6,390 bases of DNA. Origin: Gammaproteobacteria bacterium. Lineage in GTDB: Bacteria; Pseudomonadota; Gammaproteobacteria; DRLM01. The notes beneath the pieces are model-generated. The model was not told the DNA's origin. It made no database searches and saw nothing but the letters and a program-made list of their open reading frames with translations. The stretch spans positions 1 to 6,390 of the forward strand of contig WFXX01000216.1 in NCBI GenBank assembly GCA_015490395.1, in the 5' to 3' direction. Positions 5,147-6,390 of this stretch are shown here, piece after piece (within the stretch, counting starts at the first letter, position 1; each line of letters begins with the position of its first letter). The position numbers and the translations under genes were made by a program.

Positions 5147-5938
5147 ATGGCCGAGCGCCTGCAGAAGCTGCTGGCGCGGGCGGGCCACGGCTCGCGTCGG
5201 GAGGTGGAGGCCTGGATCCGGGCCGGCCGGCTCACCGTCAACGGCCGCCCCGCCCGGCTGGGGGAGCGGGCCACGCCCCGGGACCGCATTTGCCTGGACG
5301 GGCGTCCCCTCTCCCTGGGGCCTGCAGAGCCCGCGCCAGCTGGCTATCTCTACCACAAGCCCGCCGGGCGGGTGTGCAGCCGCCGCGATCCCCAGGGCCG
5401 GCCCACGGTCTTCGAGGCCCTGCCGCCCCCGCCAGGGGGCGGGCGCTGGGTGATGGTGGGGCGGCTGGACGTGCCTACCCTGGGCCTGCTGCTCTTCGTC
5501 ACCGACGGGGCCCTGGCCCACCGGCTCATGCATCCGAGCTCGGGGATCGCCCGGGAGTACGCCGTGCGGGTGCGGGGCCGGCCCGGGGAGGAGGCCTTGC
5601 GCCGCCTGCGCCAGGGCGTGGTCCTGGAGGAGGGCCCGGCCCGCTTCGAGGAGGTGGCCTGGGCCGGCGGTCGGGGGAGCAACCAGTGGTTCCGGGTCCT
5701 GTTGCGCGAGGGTCGCTACCGGGAGGTGCGCCGCCTTTGGGAGGCGGTGGGCCATCCCGTCAGCCGACTCATCCGGGTGCGCTTCGGCCCCCTGCGCCTG
5801 CCCCCCGGGCTGCCGGCGGGCAAGGGGAGCCTCCTCACCCCCGGTGAGCTGGCCCAACTTTACCAGGCCGCGGGTCTGACGGTCCCGGCAACCTTGCGCC
5901 CGCGGCGCGACGCCCGGTGGCGGCGGACAGCCCCGTGA
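5147..5938 (+). CDS. rluB: 23S rRNA pseudouridine synthase RluB
   Basis: RluB is a pseudouridine synthase of the RsuA/RluB/E/F family. The E. coli enzyme converts U2605 of 23S rRNA during large-subunit assembly. The 263-residue product has an N-terminal S4 RNA-binding domain (about 3-50, beginning RLQKLLARAGHGSRRE) and then the catalytic domain. This holds YHKPAG (69-74), GRPTVFEALP (84-93), the catalytic GRLD at 105-108 with D108 as nucleophile, DGALAHRLMHPS, REYAVRV, and the C-terminal REVRRLWEAVGHPVSRLIRVR block. NQWFRV and this block point to RluB rather than RsuA, RluE or RluF. It lacks most of the long basic tail of E. coli RluB (291 residues), keeping only a short Arg-rich end. No Shine-Dalgarno sequence is visible before the ATG, so translation probably depends on ribosomes finishing scpB six bases upstream. 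The stop overlaps the next gene's GTG. Confidence 0.95.
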   Translation: MAERLQKLLARAGHGSRREVEAWIRAGRLTVNGRPARLGERATPRDRICLDGRPLSLGPAEPAPAGYLYHKPAGRVCSRRDPQGRPTVFEALPPPPGGGRWVMVGRLDVPTLGLLLFVTDGALAHRLMHPSSGIAREYAVRVRGRPGEEALRRLRQGVVLEEGPARFEEVAWAGGRGSNQWFRVLLREGRYREVRRLWEAVGHPVSRLIRVRFGPLRLPPGLPAGKGSLLTPGELAQLYQAAGLTVPATLRPRRDARWRRTAP

Positions 5939-6390
5939 GCCGAGCTTCGGGCCGATCCCTGGGCGTGGCGGAGCTGCAGCGCCGGCTCCTGGCGGCCTAC
6001 GGACCCCAGGGCTGGTGGCCGGCCCGGGAGCCCTTCGAGGTGATGGTGGGCGCGGTGCTGACCCAGAACACGGCCTGGAGCAACGTGGAGCGGGCCATCG
6101 CGCGCCTGCGCCGGGCCCAGGCCCTCGATCCCCGCCGCCTGGCCGAGGCCCCCCTGAGGCAGGTGGCGGCCTGGATCCGTCCCGCCGGCTACTTCAACGT
6201 CAAGGCCCGCCGCCTGCAGGCCTATTGCCGCTGGTACCTGGAGCAGGGAGAGCTAGCGGGGCTGCGGCGCCTGCCCACCGGGGAGCTGCGCCGGCGGCTG
6301 CTCACGGTGCATGGCATCGGTCCGGAGACGGCCGACGACATCCTGCTCTATGCCTTGGGGCGGCCGGTGTTCGTGGTGGATGCCTACACC
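5935..6390 (+). CDS. MagIII-type HhH-GPD DNA glycosylase (endonuclease III-related), partial, cut by the right edge
   Basis: The frame is open from GTG at 5935 to the end of the window, giving the first 152 residues. It matches the group of endonuclease III-related proteins that includes the H. pylori 3-methyladenine glycosylase MagIII. GWWP (26-29) and FEVMVGAVLTQNTAW (34-48) form the aromatic base pocket in MagIII. WIRPAGYFNVKARRL follows, then the helix-hairpin-helix HGIGPETADDI (126-136) and VVDAY, with the catalytic Asp at 149 three residues before the edge. The position of the Nth catalytic lysine (GVGRKTA) is Glu131 here, so it should act as a glycosylase without lyase activity. Whether an iron-sulfur cluster follows cannot be seen. 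The start overlaps the rluB stop as GTGA, which favours coupling. GTG at 5917 and 5965 are alternative starts. The excised base is inferred, not shown. Confidence 0.88.
   Translation, partial: MSRASGRSLGVAELQRRLLAAYGPQGWWPAREPFEVMVGAVLTQNTAWSNVERAIARLRRAQALDPRRLAEAPLRQVAAWIRPAGYFNVKARRLQAYCRWYLEQGELAGLRRLPTGELRRRLLTVHGIGPETADDILLYALGRPVFVVDAYT

Noticed and set aside
5135..5149. Leaderless start for rluB, by analogy with the M50 gene
   Set aside because: The best -10-like hexamer with the right spacing, CATTAA, matches the consensus at only three of six positions, and much of it is the scpB stop region. Reinitiation after scpB is simpler.
4542..5453. Plus-strand alternative frame (303 codons) across scpB and rluB
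   Set aside because: It is Trp/Ser/Arg/Pro-rich out-of-frame translation of two conserved genes and has no motif of its own.
4484..5857. Minus-strand open frame (457 codons) opposite scpB and rluB
   Set aside because: Same reasoning: low-complexity Gly/Pro/Gln/Leu-rich translation, no motif, entirely antisense to two conserved genes.

Overview
The window looks like a stretch of conserved housekeeping chromosome from a very GC-rich gammaproteobacterium (roughly 70% G+C or more, judged by eye). The lineage is inferred from gene order and protein family type: a YciV/RNase AM-like PHP phosphoesterase, YciO, a short M50 membrane protease, the roughly 400-residue type of tryptophanyl-tRNA synthetase, ScpA, ScpB, RluB. 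YciV and YciO align almost residue for residue with their E. coli counterparts as I remember them, and ScpA has the N-terminal lead-in typical of gammaproteobacteria. A purple-sulfur or Ectothiorhodospira-like (Chromatiales) bacterium would fit, but the window cannot settle this.

Layout: all eight genes lie on the + strand and are tightly packed. Bases 1-125 are non-coding leader. Then come the PHP gene (126-1004), yciO (1009-1629), the M50 protease (1679-2335), trpS (2382-3584), scpA (3616-4536), scpB (4517-5140), rluB (5147-5938), and the 5' part of a MagIII-type HhH-GPD DNA glycosylase gene (5935 to the right edge). Gaps are 4, 49, 46, 31 and 6 bases, and there are overlaps of 20 and 4 bases, so most of the block is probably one transcription unit with translational coupling. 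No intrinsic terminator, tRNA, rRNA, insertion sequence or CRISPR array is visible.

How the genes fit together: three bear on RNA or the ribosome (YciV-type RNase AM, which trims rRNA 5' ends in E. coli; RluB, which makes a pseudouridine in 23S rRNA; TrpS, which charges tRNA-Trp), and YciO is a Sua5-like fold protein of unsettled role. ScpA and ScpB are the non-SMC partners of the chromosome-condensing SMC complex. The glycosylase belongs to base excision repair. The M50 protein is an intramembrane protease of unknown substrate.

I see no obviously novel system. The points most worth a second look are a -10-like TATACT placed so that transcription would begin on the ATG of the M50 gene (a possible leaderless mRNA or internal promoter); a 12-codon reading frame joining trpS and scpA through two ATGA overlaps, or else a one-base frameshift in a G run; the loss of TsaC-type active-site motifs in YciO; and the lysine-to-glutamate change in the glycosylase helix-hairpin-helix, which predicts an enzyme without lyase activity.
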